A stretch of 10,633 nt of DNA from positions 1-10,633 of the forward strand of contig JAOXYB010061568.1 in assembly GCA_028565635.1 (NCBI GenBank), read 5' to 3'. Positions 8,440 through 10,633 of this stretch are shown one piece after another (the stretch's first letter is position 1; each line of letters starts with the position of its first letter). The DNA comes from Phoronis ovalis (taxonomy: Eukaryota > Phoronida > Phoronidae). A program made the position numbers and the translations under genes. The notes beneath the pieces were generated by a model. That model had not been told where the DNA came from and made no database searches. It saw only the letters and a list, made by a program, of their open reading frames with translations.

Positions 8440-9087
8440 CGTACAAAACCAATAGGAGCAACCCTAACTAAAAACTCCTGCTTAAAATAGGGTTTGGTTT
8501 TTTATTGAATTTTGAATCATTGGAAGCATCTTCATGATTGAAGTGAATAAGCCGCTAACATTCATAAGCAATCCCTTTAGGTATAATTTCAAGGAATAAT
8601 TTTCCACAAGAATTATCAAAATTATTAAAACCGTTTTGAAGGTACGGGCATTATATTGGATGTTTTGGAAGCTAGCATTGAACACTTTATTACCCATGGT
8701 GCAAAGCTTAAAGTGCACTGACATCAGAGATGAACATGGTTGTATGCATTTGTAAGATATGAGGCAATTTAAGCTTTATGTGCCTTAAAATTAACATTCT
8801 TTGCACGCAGCCACACAATTCCTAAAAGATAACAATCAACAAATAATGCTACTCAAACAAAACTATCGTTACCCAGGCCACCTATAACTTTAAACTAGCA
8901 CGTAACAATTGGAAATACAATTACTATTATTTACTTTTAGGTTCAATATTCTTATTTCCAAAATTTCTATTTGCTTGACCTAATAATAGCTACAGAACTA
9001 ACAATTGCTATTTGTTATCAGAAAAAAATATACAGGTGAAAATTAAAGACTGTATCAAAGCTGCATCTTGTATAAGATAGGAGCAAA

Positions 9088-9109
9088 ACATTGTCTTAAA
9101 AGACAATGT
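9088..9109. repeat. Perfect 10-base inverted repeat with 2-base spacer
   Basis: The arms ACATTGTCTT (9088-9097) and AAGACAATGT (9100-9109) are exact reverse complements separated by AA. It is not followed by a T run and has no clear role. It may be the centre of an old palindromic element or chance. Confidence 0.7.
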
Positions 9110-9605
9110 CCTGTATGTAGCCTTTTACTTTCTAGATATCAGATAGATTGTCTTTATTAATCTAAAACACAATTTTTATTGGTATAAAAAATGCAAGACA
9201 CAATGTTTAATAAAACAAATGAGTATAGTGTAAGGATTTATGCTCATTTTTGATGTTTTTCAGCATGACAGTATTTAGAGTGTTGCATCATATATTTTGC
9301 TCAGTGTTTGTTTAGATTGTTTAGAGCCATCATTAATATGACAAATAATGCTGAAATTATGACCGAAAATCTTTCATTTCTGTTTCTGACGAAATGATTG
9401 TAATGACAATGTTGCAGACCCAAGGGGCAAATTCGTGGTTGGTACTATATCAAAGAAAAATTATGCAAGTTAGATAAGTGTGCGAAATTGCAACATTTAT
9501 TCTAAAATTTCACACTGACGTCTAAAGTGTGCTTACTAAGGACTCGAGGTACAAAAGTCCACTGTTATTTGACTTTAGTTTACTTTATTAATTTTCTTAA
9601 TCAAA

Positions 9606-9704
9606 ATGGCGACAGACAAACAAAAGTATGCATTTTTGCAAAGTTTAGACTTTAATGTTAATGAATCCAAAGGTGAAAGGTTGAAAATAATTCTCATGAT
9701 CTGA
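9606..9704 (+). CDS. Weak candidate: short ORF or first coding exon
   Basis: An ATG in a favourable context (TCAAAATGGCG) opens a 32-codon frame that starts MATDKQKYAFLQSLDF and ends at a TGA at 9702-9704. A possible donor, AAAG|GTGAAA, at 9672/9673 would make the first 22 codons plus one base a start exon of a plus-strand gene continuing to the right. I do not recognise the peptide and found no matching downstream exon in the window. It may be chance in AT-rich DNA. Confidence 0.15.
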   Translation: MATDKQKYAFLQSLDFNVNESKGERLKIILMI

Positions 9705-10041
9705 TAAAAGTCCATTTTGGGAAAACATATGTGTTTCGAATTTTAATTTTCAAAAAAATTAGGTCAAAAATCCTTGCACCTACGAAGCAGAAATTTAGCA
9801 AAAAAATGTTCTTAGGGTGTATTCCTACTACTTTGATAATCACGTTCTATCTTGTGACTGAGTTATCATATCAAATCTCCAGTTAGATGTTGATATACCT
9901 TTGTGACCTCGGCTCCAGACTACCTTGGAAGGTGAATTGAGGATGTCATCCACCTTTATGTTATTTGAGGTCCCTATATTAGAAAAGATTTAGCGTAAGT
10001 AACTTATTTTAATTAATACTCGGATACCACCTCGATATTAT

Positions 10042-10102
10042 ATCACTCGATAAATAAGGATGATGGTTTCTACTTCATCTTCAATAAGTATGGCTGGTGA
10101 TA
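10042..10102. repeat. Right arm of the 61-base inverted pair
   Basis: This matches the reverse complement of 1-61 with three differences (58 of 61). The sequence on its inner side (10021-10041) does not continue the match to the inner flank of the left copy. On its outer side the comparison stops because the window begins at base 1. Confidence 0.85.
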
Positions 10103-10227
10103 TCTTCTGCAATGCTTCTATGCTGTACAGAATGTATTCTAAGGCAATAATACTATGATATATTTTCTCCATGTATGTATAGGCTCAGATATATGCTACT
10201 GTAACTAGGTTCAGCATCTCAAGCCTT

Positions 10228-10305
10228 TGTGGCTTAGTGGTTAATGCACTTGATTTTTCATTGTTTTCAGATAACATTGAGAGGGTAGAGGGTACCCCCA
10301 AGGTA
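10228..10305 (+). repeat. tRNA-like A-box, possible tRNA-derived SINE fragment
   Basis: TGGCTTAGTGG at 10230-10240, followed by TTAATGC, fits the RNA polymerase III A-box and D-loop of a tRNA. About 50 bases downstream, GGGTAGAGGGTACCCCC only loosely recalls a T-arm and B-box. No complete cloverleaf can be folded, so this is not called as a tRNA gene. An A-rich stretch follows at 10324-10384, as is common behind retroposed SINEs. Confidence 0.35.
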
Positions 10306-10323
10306 CAATGCTCCCACTTAACA

Positions 10324-10432
10324 AGAAAAAAATTTCAAAAAAAAAACGGTCGCCAAAAATATCGACAACCAAAAAAAAAAAAACGTCGTCAAAACAAAAT
10401 AGTACACTAAATTAAAAACAAAAATTGGAAAT
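10324..10432. repeat. A-rich low-complexity stretch
   Basis: Several A runs of 7 to 13 bases alternate with short GGTCGCCAAAA-type segments (near 10349, and again near 10434). It resembles decayed poly-A tails or simple sequence. No gene was seen. Confidence 0.7.
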
Positions 10433-10449
10433 GGTCGCCAAAAGACAAT

Positions 10450-10523
10450 GCTCGCTGCTCGTACTTAACAGAACAAGGCAAAGCTCGCTGCTCGCACTTA
10501 ACAGACCAAATGCTCGCTGCTCG
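10450..10523. repeat. Short tandem repeat of GCTCGCTGCTCG units
   Basis: GCTCGCTGCTCG occurs at 10450, 10483 and 10512. The first two copies are followed by a (T/C)ACTTAACAGA-type sequence, giving units of about 29-33 bases. It leads directly into the C tract. Apparent minus-strand open frames across this area (10407-10606) read only repeats and polyglycine and are not genes. Confidence 0.8.
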
Positions 10524-10529
10524 CGATAC

Positions 10530-10602
10530 CCCTCTCCCCCCCCCCCCCCCCCCCCCCCCCCCCACCCACCCCCCCCCTCCCACCCCCCCCACCCCCCCCT
10601 CC
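10530..10602. repeat. Long C tract (G tract on the minus strand)
   Basis: An uninterrupted run of 28 C lies at 10536-10563. Further C runs broken by single A or T continue to about 10602. Such tracts can form G-quadruplex or i-motif structures and are prone to length error in sequencing and assembly. Confidence 0.95.
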
Positions 10603-10633
10603 TCATCCTAACTCAGCATATTTCATGTGCATT

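Larger units (their letters stand above)
7485..8463. mobile_element. Putative non-autonomous element with inverted ends and internal tandem array
   Basis: The end sequences 7485-7503 (GGTTGCTGCTATTGGCTTT) and 8445-8463 are inverted copies at 17 of 19 positions. Between them lies an array of diverged units of about 260 bases, described separately. There is no open reading frame of note, so the element would be non-autonomous. I could not identify a clear target-site duplication at the outer edges. The family is unrecognised. The alternative is a satellite-like repeat whose ends match by chance or by array structure. Confidence 0.55.
8464..10041. other. AT-rich stretch without a supported gene
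   Basis: An 80-codon minus-strand frame at 8482-8724 shows no domain and ends in low-complexity hydrophobic sequence; it is probably chance. One perfect short hairpin (9088-9109) and one weak start-exon candidate (9606-9672) are listed separately. No repeat family was otherwise recognised. Confidence 0.6.

Noticed and set aside
8482-8724. 80-codon minus-strand open frame
   Set aside because: It has no domain, no supported splice link to the receptor gene, and a low-complexity composition.
10407-10606. Two minus-strand glycine-rich open frames
   Set aside because: They are translations of the C tract and short repeats, not genes.

Overview
This is an AT-rich, gene-poor piece of animal nuclear DNA. 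It carries split genes with GT-AG introns, dispersed and tandem repeats, microsatellites and long homopolymers, and it shows no bacterial operon structure. The repeat style and the receptor type suggest an invertebrate, plausibly marine, but I cannot name a species. The odd window length, and repeats at both ends, suggest it may be a whole small scaffold.

The only well-supported gene lies on the minus strand between about 6705 and 2056. Seven short exons, each with clean splice sites and compatible phases, join into about 312 codons of a receptor-type, periplasmic-binding-protein-like extracellular domain (ANF_receptor / LIVBP fold). The segment around the proline-tryptophan and the GVAAVVGP motif most resemble the amino-terminal domain of ionotropic glutamate receptors. 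The gene is incomplete: the signal-peptide exon was not found upstream of 6705. The ligand-binding core, pore and membrane segments must lie beyond the left end of the window, since the last exon ends in a donor site at 2055. The two cysteines that usually form the conserved disulfide of this domain both appear to be replaced.

Layout: 1-61 is one arm of a 61-base inverted pair whose partner is at 10042-10102. 62-1390 is a degenerate tandem array with units of about 310 bases. 1391-2055 is non-coding sequence, probably the start of the next intron. 2056-6705 is the receptor gene. 6792-6893 is a 31-base minisatellite. 7485-8463 is a repeat element with short inverted ends and an internal array of roughly 260-base units. 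8464-10041 is unannotated AT-rich sequence with one weak small-exon candidate. 10103-10633 holds a tRNA-like A-box, A-rich stretches, a short CTCGCTG repeat and a very long C tract.

I find no novel multi-gene system. The points most worth a second look are the coordinated loss of the disulfide cysteines, the inverted repeat pair at the two ends, and the inverted-end element with its internal tandem array.
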